This document shows positions 47,512-58,919 of a stretch of 64,000 nt of DNA, in pieces (position 1 is the stretch's first letter; each line of letters begins with the position of its first letter). The notes below the pieces were generated by a model. That model searched no databases, was not told the DNA's origin, and saw nothing but the letters and a program-made list of their open reading frames with translations. This DNA is from Patagioenas fasciata (taxonomy: Eukaryota; Chordata; Aves; Columbiformes; Columbidae): positions 83,490,049-83,554,048 of the forward strand of contig NC_092560.1 of the NCBI RefSeq assembly GCF_037038585.1. The letters run 5' to 3'. A program made the position numbers and the translations under genes.

Positions 47512-50500
47512 GATGGACCCCCAGATTTGTGGCACGGGGATGGGGACAATGTGAGTGGTGGAGGGCCACAGTGACCACACATCACCTGAGTCCATCACAC
47601 CTCCCAGGAGCAGCTTTGCCCACCAGGACCCTGGCACGAGTTTTGGCCCCCCTGGAGAGGACACCATGGGCCATTGTGGAGTTTGCCACCCAAATAACCC
47701 TGATGGGGGAGACAAGGCCAGGCTGGGCCATTCACAGTGTGCAGCGCACCAGCCTTGACCATTCCAGCTCTCCCCAAGCCCAAACTTTCGATGGGGTTGT
47801 TGAGAGCCATGACATAATTACAGTTTCAATCACAGATTAATAAGAAGTGGGTTTTTTTAGCAAACCCTTGAGATGTGGCTGAACTAGAAGAGCATTTCAC
47901 CTCCTTGCTCCCTGGGAGCTGAGGGTGCTGTACCCTCCCTGATGTGTCCTGTGTGGAGGTGTCACAAACATCGGTGGTGGTGGCACTGATGTTCCTGCTG
48001 CCACTAACCTTCCCATGGCGCACGGTCCTTCAGGAAGCCATGTAGCTTTCCCCTCCAGTGCTCAGTTGGGCAATGAGTGTATAAACATACTGGGGAGAAG
48101 CTATCACCAGACTCTAAAATAAACAACTTCTTCTGGTGGAGGAAAGTCGTCCCAGATGCCATCAAAGGCACAGGAGCTGATAAGTGGGAGAAGGGGAAAC
48201 CGAGGCACAAGCAGCTTGCCCGAGGTCACTCAGGCACTTTTGTGACGTGAGAAGCCTAGAGATGCATCCAAAACGCTGCAGCAGCGGGAGGAACTGTCAG
48301 AGCGAAGCCACCATGGACCACTGCATAACCATGAGATGCAAGGGAGAGATCCCACCCACGGGCCAGATTCCAAAAGCCAAGCTTAAAGTCCAGCTTTTAG
48401 TGTTCTGGGGCAGACCCTGAGACTTCAATATAACCACATAAAGCAACACCACGGAGGGACAGGCATGTGTTGCTTCAGGAGACGATAGATATGGAAGGAT
48501 AGATCCGTATCCAGTGTGACTTCTTGTCTCTACGTAAGATGTCCCAAGCCCTGCAAACACAAACACTTAAAAAACCATCACCTAGATGCTCAGGCGGAGT
48601 TAAAAGTCAGGTTAGCTCCTGAAAAAACTTAGTTTTTCCTCACCCATGAAGACTCTTGGTGTTCAGCCTGCACTTGTCCAATTTCTCCTGCAGCTGGAGG
48701 ACTGGAGAGCTGTGTTGCTTTCAGCTTTTCCTTGCCCACACATCTGGAGCTCTCAGATGCTCTGGTAGGACACTGAGGAACCACCAAGCAGAGCCCACGG
48801 GTGGGAACTCTGCACAGAACTTTAAAAAAGCAGCTGAGACTTTAGGGTAGAAATGTACAAGCAAGATCCACCATTCCTCGTGATTTCCTGCTCTTCATGT
48901 TGACCATCTCCGCTTCGAGACCCATTTTAGATATTCCTCAGATTCTGCTTTACTGTGCCACTTATTTTACTGGACTGTCCATCTTCACTGGAAGGAGATT
49001 GATGTATTTGAAGCTTCTGAGCTCTGAACACCAAAATCACCCTGTTTCCCTCTTCCTGGGGTTTCCCCAAGATATGAGCAGGTCTGTATCTGGAGATTGG
49101 TTTCATGAAACAAAGCAGGTCCCTATCCGGAGATCTGTTTTCCTGCAAGAAAAATATGCCCCAGGCACTGAACTCAGTGTGAACTCAGAGCTGAAAGGTT
49201 TTGGATTAGGAGCATCAGGGTGGACTGGGCTGAGTATCAATGGAACCCCAGAGCCGCACTGACAAGGTGATGAATCCCTGCAGAAGACCTCAGAACTCCC
49301 AGTAAATGTTATTTTTATAGGATAACCACTAAAATCTCAGTGTCTGGTAGTGATCCAGCACCAGACCTTCTCTCAGATGTTTCCAGAGATGGGTTGAGGC
49401 CCCGGTGTCCCTCTCTCCATGGGCAGTAGATGTAGCCGGCAGTGCCTCCAACAAGCAATGCCACTACATGCACTTAGTGCTCCACCAACTGCAGCCTCAT
49501 ATCTGAAAACAAAGAATTAAAAACCTGAAAAACAGGCCTAAAGGGTTAAAGTAATAATGAAAGTTTTATGAGTCCAGGCTCCAGATGTTCCAGGCAGGAA
49601 GATGAAAGCAAGCCCCTCTGCCAGGTTGTGGAGGCACTAAGCCCTTAATAGTCGGTCTTGTGGAGGCAATGCCCTGCTTTAAGCCCCGCTCAACTTCTCG
49701 TCACCGCTGGAAGCGGTTCGGCCGGGGAGCCCGCAGGCAGAAAGTCACTGCACGAACCCTTTCTGTCCCACTGCTCGCTCTTGATCAATTATTAAAACCA
49801 GAAAAAATCTCCAACCATGAAATTCATCCCAGCTTCCCCGTGGCGTGCTGAGCTGGAAAAATCCAACCGCAGGGCCTGTGTTTCCAGGGGAAGGAGTAAA
49901 TACCACTTACAGTGGGGGGTTTCGGGGTGCTGGGGTGTCTCCAGGGGTTTGGTTTTGTCAGCACAAACTTTCCCTTGGCCACCTCGGCTGAACCCTCTTC
50001 CCACCCACCACTGTGTGGGGTCCCGTCACCCTCCCTCTGCTCCAGCTCCTGTTGAGGTCAAGACGGTTGGTTGCTCTTCCATCACCTTCATCGGGCTCCA
50101 GCAAATTCCTTGACACTTGGTTTCTCCTTTCTTTCACTAGACCCCTTTTACAAGGGCTTTATTTTCTGTTTTCTTCCTCTTGCAAGCTCTCCATCTTGTC
50201 TCGTCTTGCTGGCAGGAGGGAACACTTCTTTTCTGACCTGTTTGCCACTGGAGGCTGGCTCTGCACTGAGCTAACTGACTTCAGTAGGTGTGATACGGGG
50301 GGCCAGTTGTGTCCCTCTGCTGGCTGAATGATGGGTCCCCAAGCTGTCCTGCTCCTTTCTCTGCAGAGTGCCTCGTCCAAAATAGATATTTTTGGGGGTT
50401 AGAATGTCAATTTTCCTAATTTTAAGCATATTCAGACTGGCATTGTTGTAGGGAATAACAGAGGACCCCCTTGAGTCTCACACAACAACTCCGCAGAGGT

Positions 50501-50800
50501 CTCTTCTGGCCCAGCTCCAGCCCTGGGTATGCACGTGCCTCAATAACTTACATATTTTCTACAGGACAGAGGATATAAATACCTCCATGGTAATGCCAGC
50601 CCTAAGTATTGCCACCACAGCAAAATTCAGAGTTAGTACCTTGCGATATATGAGATTTTTTTTATTCTCCTTTTTCCCGTGTGTGTTGTAACCCTGGTAA
50701 CCACCAACATCTATATTGTCACCTGACTTAGGCCGCTTTGTTCCCATCTGATACGGAAAAACCCTGCAAATGCTTTGCCCCCACCAAAAGCTCGTGAAAT

Positions 50801-51149
50801 GAGGTGCTGGAGCGAGTGGAGAGAAGGGAACGGAGCTGGGGAAGGGGCTGGAGCACAAGTGTGATGGGAGCGGCTGAGGGACCTGGGGGGTTCAGCTGGA
50901 GAACAGGAGCTGAGGGGAGACAGGGACACAAAGAAACGGCCTCAAGTTGCACCAGGGGAGGTTGAAGTTGGATGTGGGGAACAATTTGTTCCCCAAAGGG
51001 CTGTGGGGCATTGGAACAGGCTGCCCAGGGCAGTGCTGGAGTCACCATCCCTGGAGGGGTTGGAAATACACACAGATGAGGTTCTCAGGGACATGGGGCA
51101 CTGCCAGGGGTGGGTTAACACTTGGACTTGATGATCTTGATTCTATGAA
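50801..51149 (+). mobile_element. CR1 LINE 3' fragment, second subfamily
   Basis: From GAGGTGCTGGAGCGAGTG to GATGATCTTGATTCTATG. About 25 bp before the 3' end are deleted (GATCTTGA joins TTCTATGA directly). Confidence 0.92.
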
Positions 51150-51317
51150 GCCAGCCAGATTTTACTCTCAGAGCTGCTCTAACACCCAACAGGCCTAAAC
51201 CTCCCCTCCTTTAGCCCTAACCCTGCACAGACACAAAACTGCAAGTGACGGAGCCAAGAGATTTGAGCATCTCCCCACAATATTGGTCTCAACCAGGCTC
51301 TTGTCTGAAGGATCTCC

Positions 51318-51366
51318 AGAGTCTTCTCTTCTCCAGGCTGAACAACCCCAACTCCATCAGCCTGTG
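51318..51366 (-). mobile_element. Short CR1 fragment
   Basis: CTTCTCTTCTCCAGGCTG followed by AACAACCCCAACTCC. This is a CR1 ORF2-derived motif without the 3' end. Confidence 0.55.
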
Positions 51367-53177
51367 TATGGTACCAGGCACACACCAGAGCTGGGCTGGG
51401 GACACCAACCTGCCTTTGCCCACGATGTCTTAACCACTAAACTAGAGTCTTGCTTTTGCTTGATCTTGCTGTTCCTTGCTCCTCAATCCAATGAGCATCT
51501 CAAAAGTCTGGCCACCAAAGGTCCACTGCCCCAGCCCAGATAATAAAGCACACCCTTGTTATCACCAAGAGGTCCTTCAAGGAGGACAAGTCACGGCACA
51601 GATTGACTTGCCTCTGCTACGGGACAGTTGCTAATTTAGGTCTTCTCCTTTCACACAACCTTTTTAATTTCTGGACATGTGAGCATCGGAGAACTTTGGC
51701 TTCCAGAAACCAAAGTGGTTAAAAAAAAGAGAATAGTCAGATTCATTACCAGTAGCACTTTGGTTAATGACGCTGATCCAGTCAGCATGACAAAGAGGAA
51801 ACGTCCCGGGGTTTTCCACCAGAGCAGATGACAAGGACCTTGGCTGGTAAACATGTCACAGCGGTGACTTCCCTGTTAACCACAAGAGCTACCTGAGCCT
51901 CTCAAATATTTCAGTTTTTGTTTCATTTCATCTTTAAGCCACCAAAAGAGCTGCACAATGACTCAGTGGAGTCCCCAGGGATGTCCCCTTGACTCCCTTG
52001 TGCAAATGTGCAAAGGCTGGGCAGGGACGTCCTCTTGTCAAAGCCCGGTGACACAGGGGGTCACAGGGGTTAGACTTGTCCCACTATGGACTGGAGGGTT
52101 GGATCTGATCCTGGCTTTGCTGTCATCCCCACACCTCCCATTGCTGCTCATGCATTGGCTGTTTGGGACAAGGTCTTTCTCTTTATAATGCCTGGCCTAA
52201 GAAGGCTCAGGACGCCATGTGAGCCCCTGTGACAGTACAAATAAATGTCACAGGAGTAGCTCCATCCATCACTTCTCGCTGGGAACATCTCCCAGTCATT
52301 TGTCTCAGCCCACATTCACCTCCTCCCTCAAACCAGCAGAGATCCACCCCCACCATGACATCCCGTGCCCAGTAAACCAGAACATACTTTTAAAAACATG
52401 TAGACAACACAAAGAAAATGCTGTTTCCCTCTACAGGTGTTCTTTTTTAATTCACCTTAAGACAGTTCTTCATGACTTGGCCTCTAGAAGCCCTTGCAGA
52501 CCAGGACATGCACATACATACAGACCCAACTGAGCTACTGGTTGCAAGCTGAGTTAAGCTCAACTTTACACTGGCAAATACCGAGACCAAAGTACAACCA
52601 GCATAAAGCAAATACTTTTCCGAGGACTCACTCTTTGAATTGTGTGTAGTCACCAATCCACAACCGCCACATCGTCCTGCATGGACAGAAGGGTCCATCC
52701 ACCTAATGGGCTGCAAGACAAGAGCACAGAGACTCCTTGGAGTTGGTGGGGAACGAGCCAGATTATGAGCATCACCTAAATGAGACTGGGATCATGGCTC
52801 TGTGCCATGATTACAGTGGAAATCCGTTTGCAAATGGTTTTCTCATGTGGAAACCCATGATATCGAGATGGTGGAGTTTTAATTCCTTCCCTTGCAGTAC
52901 ATCAACCATTATAGACATGGTATTTTAGCAGCAGTTGACAGTTGGACCATATTTCACATATGATTTATCAGAAAAAGCTTACAGCCTTTGATCCTTCTTT
53001 ATTGCCCTCTTCAATTACTGCTCAGCAATATTGGTGAAAAAAGGTCGAACCGTGATGTAATTTACTGTGTCGCAGTATATAATGAGAAGGTTTAGCACTG
53101 ATTACCCTGGAGCTGTGGTCAAAAACAGTACAGTCAACTAGAACAGACTTGAGATCAGACACCGCAAATTTCCAGAG

Positions 53178-53232
53178 AAATCGTAGAAACATTTTGGTTG
53201 GAAGAGACCCTCAAGATCATCGAGTCCAGTTC
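53178..53232 (-). mobile_element. CR1 LINE 3' terminus
   Basis: AAATCGTAGAAACATTTTGG and GATCATCGAGTCCAG. Confidence 0.85.
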
Positions 53233-54551
53233 TTTCATAAGGAAGGGAGACGTGTCCCACTGTCCACTGGGAAATCAGGATTTCAGACTGTCTCAACCAG
53301 ACAACGTCTGAGCCTCTTAATTGGATAAGCTTTCTGTAAGGTGATTTCCAAGGAGGGAAGATTGGAAACCACAGCTAGGGCGTACAGAGCACGATGACAC
53401 AGGAGGTCCCAAGGCTACCACTGCTCTGTTGGAAGATGCCCATGGAGCTGAAGGTTCCCAGACCTGGGGAAGTGCCTGAATTTAGGTGCTGTGGGCATGG
53501 AGCAAAAAGGAGACATCAGTTTGCTGGCCAGGAGCGACCTGGAGGCCGGACATCAGTATTTTCTATTGGGAAGGAGCTGGCTCTGCCCCTGCCCACAGCT
53601 CCTCCATCCAAGGGCAGGTCAGGACTGTGGTTCTGCTCCTTAATCCGGGCATTACTGGACCATCCAAATTTGACCAGATCAAGAGCAGCCACAAAACTGC
53701 ATTTCTCACAAGTTACCTCCAACACTCGGGGTTTATGTAAGCACATGTGTTTAAGCCTGGCTTAGAGCCAGCTGCAGAGGGACTCGCATACAGTGAGAGT
53801 GGTACAAGCAGATGAAGCCTCCAGCTGGACAGCACAACACCAGCAGGACCACATCAGACCAGGTTGTTTATACGGGGTCAGCACTTGGCTTTAGGTGGCT
53901 GCAGCTTCTGAGCCCTATAGATGGATCTATCGCCAAAGCCCAGCCCAGGGGAAATCCTTCCTTGCTTTAACCCTCAATCTCTATTTTAACCTTCAGAATA
54001 TTTCCCACCCTGCATCTACCAGCCCTAGAGCTGAACAAGCTCTGGGTGGTTGGGAACACGCAGGAGCTGGTTCTCAGTATCCTTCTGTCATGTTCTTTTT
54101 CTTTTTTTTTGCATTGAATGAGGTCTAAAATGAGCTCAGCAGGAGGTAAAGACTTGAACATTTTAGCTGAAGCTGCCACAGTATTGGAAAGCCTTCGTTT
54201 TGCTGATTATTTCCAAGCTTTCTTTTATTTTGGCAGATGAATGCAAGTAAAGATCACATAAAATAAAGTGCTCCATGAGGAGTTTCAGCTCGTTCTCCAG
54301 ACAAGCTCTGTAACATTTGACCTGGAAAGCCACGTCCAGAGGAAGGTCCAGCCAACCTCAACATGTCTCCAGCCATGGCCAGGGGTAGTCACATAGGACA
54401 TGGTGTAAAATGGGGTGTGTGGAGGGTATCTCAGGCCTAGCAGATGCTTAGTGCACCTTGCAAGTGATATCACAGCCCCCCAGCACCCATCATGGGGACA
54501 CATCCACAGCCATCGTCTGGGCTCTGCCGGATCGTATTTCCTCTTTGAGTC

Positions 54552-54975
54552 ATCGCAGAATCAGAGAATAGTTTGTGTTGAATGGACCTTCAAAACTCAC
54601 CTGATCCCACCCCTGCCATGACAGGGACATCTTCACCAGCTCAGGTTGCTCAGAGCCCCGTCCAGCCTGGCCTGGGATGTCTCCAGGGATGGTTCAGCCA
54701 CCACCTCTCTGCCCAACCTGGGCCAGGCTCTCACCACCCTCAGGGCCAACAATTTCTTCCTCATGTCCAGCCTGAATCTCCCTCCTTTAGTTTAAAACCA
54801 TCACCCCTTGTCCTGTCACAACAGGCCCTGCTCAAAAGCCTGTCCCCATCTTTCTCACAGGCCCCTTTTAAGTGCAGAAAGGCCACAATAACGTCTCTTC
54901 TCCATCTGAACACCCCAACTCTCTCATCCTGTTCCCCCAGCAGAGCTGTTCCAGCCTCAGATCATTTCTGTGGCC
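54552..54975 (-). mobile_element. CR1 LINE 3' fragment, about 420 bp
   Basis: GACAGG-type copy running from ATCGCAGAATCAGAG through the ORF2 end (CACCCCTTGTCCTGTCAC) to CAGCAGAGCTGTTCCAGCC. Confidence 0.92.
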
Positions 54976-56187
54976 CTTATGTATTTTGGAAAGCTGCTGT
55001 GAAGAGCGTTCATTTAGGGGTACAGTGTTTCCACCCTCTGCTTTCAGTTCTCAAGAGGAGCTACGGTTTGTAGCCTCTGTTTGTCACATGAGGCAATTTT
55101 GAGAAACAACAGCGTTAAACGACTTGGTCACACCTCATGGGCCAATGAACAGGGACAAGAACCCAAATCTCAATTCAAGGGACGTCATCTACGCCACAAT
55201 TTGACTTCAGGGCTTTAAGCACCAGGATATGGTACGTACCTCACGGAACATCGACCTGAAGCTCAGAGGAGTCAAAAGTTGTTTTTGCAATGATATCTCC
55301 CACTTTATCCTGCTGGGCCTTTGATGGTGCATTGCCTGGGTGGGTGTGGAGGACACATGCAGGACCACTCTTCATCGAGATTCTGGTGCAAGCCATCAAT
55401 GCTAGCTTGGCCAGTGGACCACAGAGAAGGTATGACGTGGCAACAAGCCAAATTGTCATGTATGTAACTGTCCCAACATCTGCCCTTCAGAAGGCTCTTA
55501 GTGCACATCAAGCAAGACAGGGTGGGTGCATCCATCATGTCCTCAGGCTTCGATACCAGCTCCCACTGCAAGGACGAAGACCCTGGAAACTGAAACTCCT
55601 ATGCAAACCTCACACATGAGCAAAAGCCATTTTGAAGTTGGTTCACGGTCTCAGCGACTTGAATCCAACTGTAGGTACAGTCAACGCAGAGAAAACCAAA
55701 TGGCGTATCTCAAGCAATTCCTCTGGACTGGGCACATCTCTGTTGAATAGAAGGGTGCAAGTTTGAGCCACTTGGTCCAGATGCTGAAGAAGGTTGATCT
55801 ACTGCTATGGACATCACATGAAGAACAGCAGAGACTGGAAGCCACATTCCAGGTGCGGGGAGGGAGCTTACAAACCCATCTGGACCTTCTACTTCTCCAA
55901 ATCTTTCGGTCTCCAGGACTCTGGTGGTTTCCACTCAAGCTCCCCAAGAACCAGCCACAGGGACCTTCTCCCTGGCAGAGGACACGTGCAAGCGGGATTT
56001 GACACATGCGAACACCTCAAGGCAGGTGAAAGGGGCAAAAGGGAAAGAAAATCAACATTTCCAGGGGCACGGGAGATGAGGGGGAAGGAGAGGACGCAGT
56101 CTCCCCGTGCCGGAGCGGTCCCACCGCCTGCCTCTTTATCCCACCACTGAAGAAGCCACTCGGCACGGCCTGGGATCAAGTGTACAT

Positions 56188-56193
56188 TTTTAT
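56188..56193 (-). terminator. SMAD7: SMAD7 poly(A) signal AATAAA
   Basis: TTTATT on the + strand reads AATAAA on the SMAD7 strand, in the context CGAAAAATAAAAATG. Cleavage would fall near 56165-56175, followed by a TTCTTCAGTGGTGGG-type GU/U-rich element. The position gives a 3' UTR length in line with known SMAD7 transcripts. ATTAAA variants lie a little upstream at about 56295 and 56465. Confidence 0.75.
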
Positions 56194-56372
56194 TTTTCGA
56201 ATGGAACATAAACTCCTTTAGAAAAAACATTCGTCTGGGTGATAACACCCATAGAAAAAAACACCAACCTCGTGTTCTTTTTTTTTCTTTTTTTTTTAAT
56301 TTGGCATTTGTTATTTGCATTTATATTAAAGCAAAGTGCATCTTTCTTATTTTTTTTTTCTCGTTTATACAC

Positions 56373-56379
56373 ATTGCAC
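56373..56379 (-). promoter_or_regulatory. SMAD7: miR-25/32/92-family 7-mer seed match
   Basis: The + strand ATTGCAC reads GUGCAAU on the SMAD7 transcript. This is a 7mer-m8 match; the next base is G, so it is not an 8-mer. Repression of SMAD7 by the miR-106b-25 cluster has been described in mammals. Confidence 0.5.
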
Positions 56380-56414
56380 AATACATAAATAATGATGCTT
56401 ATAAAACGTCTTTA

Positions 56415-56422
56415 TATTTACA
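56415..56422 (-). promoter_or_regulatory. SMAD7: Pumilio response element in SMAD7 3' UTR
   Basis: The transcript-strand sequence UGUAAAUA matches the PUM1/2 consensus UGUANAUA. It sits in the AU-rich distal UTR about 40 nt upstream of the miR-25/92 seed match. Function is inferred from the motif only. Confidence 0.45.
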
Positions 56423-56588
56423 AGTAATAATATATTTATATATAACATAAAATACATTTTTTTCTTTAATAAATCTCAGGGTTTTTTTAAGGAGTCCTTT
56501 TCTTGTGTGTGTATTTCCAAAGCACTACAATGCTAAAGTTCCAATGAGAATGCTCTCTTGTTCATTTAAACCTTTATATTTAGAAAAA

Positions 56589-56596
56589 TAGCTTAT
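56589..56596 (-). promoter_or_regulatory. SMAD7: miR-21 8-mer seed match in SMAD7 3' UTR
   Basis: The + strand reads TAGCTTAT, so the transcript reads AUAAGCUA, a full 8-mer site for miR-21-5p (seed AGCUUAU plus A opposite position 1). SMAD7 is an established miR-21 target in mammals. Whether the site is used in this species is not shown by the sequence. Confidence 0.6.
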
Positions 56597-57483
56597 GTTA
56601 AGGTCTAAACATGCTCATTGAGCTAAGAACAGTGTAAAAGTATCATACTCGTGTATGAATTCAAGAAGAAACGAAAGCACAACTGCATTTCCAGATAGGA
56701 TGGTACCGGGATAACCTGAGCTAAGCAGGTTACAACAGACCAACTATCGTGAACACTTCTTTTGTTTTCTCATTTGTTTTCCATTTGTTTTGCTTTTTTA
56801 GGCTTAAGCTCCTGTCGCTTCGCATCTCAGCTCAAATTATGAAGCACGGGCCGTGCGCGAGGTTTTATCGCCGTTGTTTTCTCCCCTTGCGTCAACCCAC
56901 GACCATAAAAAAAGACCAAAAATAGTGGAAGGATGAACACAGTGACAAGACGTGAACCCAGCAACAAGGAAAAAATAGAATTAAATTAAAAGGGGGGTAA
57001 AGACCTGACTGGGAAGGTTTTGCACCATCCTTCGGCGGCAACGTGGGGATAGCACCGCTGGGGAAAGGGTCTCGCTGTCACCGTCACCGGGGACGGGTGG
57101 CAGCAAGGGGACAGTGGTGCATAAAGAGTACAGGTATCTTGTTGTTCTGTCCAAGAGAAGGAGCCGTAACATACAGTGAGTGGCTTATAAGTCCACTGAT
57201 CGCATAGGATAATCCTTTCGGAGGCGCGAAACAATTATCACCTGCAATCCATCCCCCCGGCTCCTTTCTCTCGCCCTTCTGAGTTATTGGTCATTCACAC
57301 TTTTGAAAAAATAGAGATATTTATCAAAAACAACTTTCCATAAGCTATTTCTCAAAACAGAGGGGGGGGGAAGCAAACAAACACACAAAACGAAAAACAA
57401 AAAGTCTGCATGAAAAGCAAGCACTCAGAAGGAAATAATAGCAGCAAAGTAGTATAAATGTCATGAGTCCACTCTGTCTCAAG

Positions 57484-58022
57484 TCATCGGTTATTAAAAA
57501 TAACCTCCAACCAGCATGGGCAACTGCTGATAAACTGTCTCGTGTAGCACTGGCCCCAGCCTTTCACAAAGCTGATCTGAACAGTAAATCCAGTCCATGG
57601 TTGCTGCATGAACTCATGGTCGTTGGGTCTCTGCAAGCTGTACGCCTTCTCGTAGTCAAAAGCCTTGATGGAAAAACCTGGGAACACTTTGTGAACCAGC
57701 AACGTCCTGGAATCGGGGTTGTCCAGTGTGGCCGACTTGATGAAGATGGGGTAACTGCTGCGGTTGTACACCCACACGCCGTCCACTTCCTTGGTGAGCT
57801 GGATGCCGTAGCCGATCTTGCTACGGACCTTCTGCACCAGTTGGCTTTTGTTGTCCGAGTTGAGCTGTCCGAGGCAGAAACCATTCCCCTGAGGTAGATC
57901 ATAGAAGATATCCAGGGAGGGCTCTTGGACAGAGTACAGCCGACCCACGCGCGTCTTCTCTTCCCAGTATGCCACCACACACCAGTGTGATCGATCCCCC
58001 GGCTCCTGAAAAACTTGAGAAT
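57484..58022 (-). CDS. SMAD7: SMAD7 terminal coding exon, MH2 domain
   Basis: Read on the minus strand, the exon starts after a pyrimidine-rich acceptor ending TTCCGTAG. Its first two bases complete a split codon (D if the previous exon ends in G). It encodes 178 further residues to a TGA at 57484-57486. The protein begins SQVFQEPGDRSHWCVVAYWE and contains RVGRLYSVQEPSLDIFYDLP, VDGVWVYNRSSYPIFIKSA and FVKGWGQCYTRQFISSCPCW, ending LEVIFNNR. This is the MH2 domain of inhibitory SMAD7. The C-terminus lacks the SSXS phospho-acceptor tail of receptor-regulated SMADs, as expected for an I-SMAD. SMAD7 binds activated type I TGF-beta/BMP receptors, blocks R-SMAD phosphorylation and recruits SMURF ubiquitin ligases. 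The SMURF-binding PY motif and the N-terminal part are encoded by earlier exons not found in the window. The frame continues open upstream into the intron. Confidence 0.97.
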
Positions 58023-58886
58023 CTACGGAACAGGAGAAACAAAGGAGAAATTGAGCACCGAGAAGGCGTAATACAACCCAAAAGTGATGCGACGCTTCAC
58101 GATGCTCTCCACGCACACACCAACGCCCACAGCACATCCACCTTTTCCAACAGCCACGTGTTAAGGCCACCACAAACATCACTTGACCCAAGTTTGGGGG
58201 ATCCGTGTGCTGCTTCAGCTCTGGTTGAAGTTACAGGTCCTAAATCACCAGGTCCACCTTCAGAAGTGGCTTCAGACCCACCAGCAGCACCACAATGCCC
58301 AAAGCCATCACCAGAACCACCTTCAGTGCCAACAGGAGATGCTCCAGCCAACTGCATCCAGCAAGACCAAACACCCCAAATCCCCTTATTTGCACCCACC
58401 AGACAACGGATCCATTCCATAAATAATTATCTACTGTGTGCAGATGCTGAAAAAAGCCAATGAGGTGCTGCTAAGAAAAGCACATTGAAGGTCACCCGTG
58501 GGACCGGAGGGGACAAGGACTCGCCAAGTCCAGTCCATGGGGCTCTTCCCTGCACGATGGAGACGTTGGGTGAAGCCCCAACCTGCAGGAAGCACCATCA
58601 GATGGTGGCAGGGTGGGGACCAGAAATCTCTCACTCATTAACAAAAATGGCCTCAAATAACCCCAATAATTCGTCCTGTGGCGCTTATTTCAACTCCCTG
58701 TCCCATAGCCACCCCAAGGACACAACGCAGGAGGAAAAAGCAAAGGGGGAGGCTGAGAAATGTGGAAAAGCCCCTTTTCCTGACGGGCGATCCCCGCGCT
58801 GCTCAGCGGGTTATTCCTCCCAGCCTCTGTGGGCATGTTGAGACCTGGGAACTATTCATCTCTATAATTGTATTTAAAAAAAACAT

Positions 58887-58919
58887 AATAATATATATAT
58901 ATTAAAAAAAAAAAAAAAA
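58887..58919. repeat. TA run followed by poly(A)
   Basis: A short AATAATATATATATATT stretch followed by about 16 A. No recognisable retroposed sequence precedes it. Confidence 0.8.

Larger units (their letters stand above)
43371..56169. other. Intergenic, SMAD7 side
   Basis: No supported gene. CR1 fragments lie at 45476-45890, 46090-46495, 47308-47511, 50801-51149, 51318-51366, 53178-53232 and 54552-54975. The remaining stretches (43400-45470, 47520-50800, 51370-53170, 53240-54550, 54980-56165) contain only short ORFs without recognisable domains. 55241-55571 has two overlapping minus-strand ORFs that I could not identify. Confidence 0.6.
56170..57483 (-). other. SMAD7: SMAD7 3' UTR
   Basis: About 1.3 kb from the SMAD7 stop codon down to the first canonical poly(A) signal with a plausible downstream element. 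The stretch contains no CR1 and is AT-rich, with many T/A runs and AUUUA-type motifs on the transcript strand. It carries recognisable post-transcriptional motifs: a match to the miR-21 seed (56589-56596), a miR-25/92-family seed match (56373-56379) and a Pumilio-type UGUAAAUA (56415-56422). The exact cleavage site is inferred from the poly(A) signal. Confidence 0.8.

Noticed and set aside
1739..54975. Many 60-150 codon ORFs with GCSEPRPAWPGMSPG or PSSLAWDVSRDGSATT motifs
   Set aside because: All are translations of the CR1 3' region in various frames, repeated at each insertion.
57969..58463. 164-codon plus-strand ORF overlapping the SMAD7 exon
   Set aside because: Antisense to a conserved coding exon and its intron. 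The Pro/Ser-rich translation comes from a degenerate GGTGG-rich stretch on the other strand, with no domain or homologue recognised.
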